NCBI RefSeq assembly: GCF_003725295.1
Contig: NZ_QICB01000003.1
Coordinates: 62,001 to 126,000 of the forward strand
Reading direction: 5' to 3'
Length of the DNA stretch: 64,000 nucleotides
DNA from: Slackia faecicanis
GTDB lineage: Bacteria > Actinomycetota > Coriobacteriia > Coriobacteriales > Eggerthellaceae
Positions within the stretch are counted from its first letter, which is position 1; every line of letters begins with the position of its first letter. Positions 63,963 to 64,000 of this stretch are shown here, one piece after another. Below the pieces are notes generated by a model that worked only from the letters and a program-made list of their open reading frames with translations, was not told the origin of the DNA and made no database searches. The translations under genes were made by a program, and so were the position numbers.

Positions 63963-64000
63963 GCTTCTGACCTCCTTTACAGCGTTTCAGGTGCCAGAGA

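Overview
High-GC chromosomal DNA with actinobacterial-style genes. Several traits together point to the class Coriobacteriia, probably an anaerobic gut Eggerthellaceae-type bacterium. These are an anaerobic class III ribonucleotide reductase, a very large two-domain CoA-dehydratase-activase protein, FdhD with a formate channel, a selenocysteine-containing SelD, a SipW-type secretion locus and TACAAT/TATAAT promoters that abut start codons. The genus cannot be named from this window alone. About 50 protein genes are supported. No rRNA, tRNA, CRISPR array, phage or transposase gene is seen.

Layout. 1-9.0 kb: the end of a sodium:solute symporter, an unknown membrane protein, a small Lys-rich Cys-cluster protein, a TetR regulator in an apparent operon with the 1576-aa activase/dehydratase-like protein, and a YqhA-family membrane protein. 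9.2-19.9 kb: one surface-structure locus on the minus strand. It holds a SipW-type signal peptidase, two proteins with SipW-type signal peptides, a related TasA-like protein, a 1985-aa GLUG/InlB-repeat adhesin and a Pro-Asp repeat protein with a degenerate wall-sorting tail. A 10-nt poly-G tract and a terminator-like hairpin precede it. 20.5-27.6 kb: two near-twin AGCS amino-acid:cation symporters flank nrdG and nrdD. NrdD is fused to a glutaredoxin-like domain and preceded by two NrdR boxes.

27.9-31.6 kb: FMN riboswitch, ribU, a fused EcfA1A2 ATPase and ecfT, a complete riboflavin ECF transporter. 31.7-36.2 kb: a PNPOx-fold protein, fdhD, a formate/nitrite channel, selD read through an in-frame UGA, and a GNAT acetyltransferase; this group suggests a selenocysteine-dependent formate economy. 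36.2-48 kb: an RseP-type protease whose usual PDZ position holds a winged-helix-like segment, a divergent MetRS-like protein, SppA, VanZ, YhcH, phosphoglucomutase, a 68-aa unknown protein, GtrA and a large membrane protein resembling a GT-C glycosyltransferase.

48-58.4 kb: adk, coaX, coaB, cdsA, uppS, frr, pyrH, htrA, a GNAT protein and dxr. The frr-uppS boundary is split by about 550 bp of hairpin-forming tandem repeats. 58.5-64 kb: the spc ribosomal-protein block, read on the minus strand in the order rplX, rplE, rpsN, rpsH, rplF, rplR, rpsE, rpmD, rplO, secY. Hairpins and apparent promoters subdivide it.
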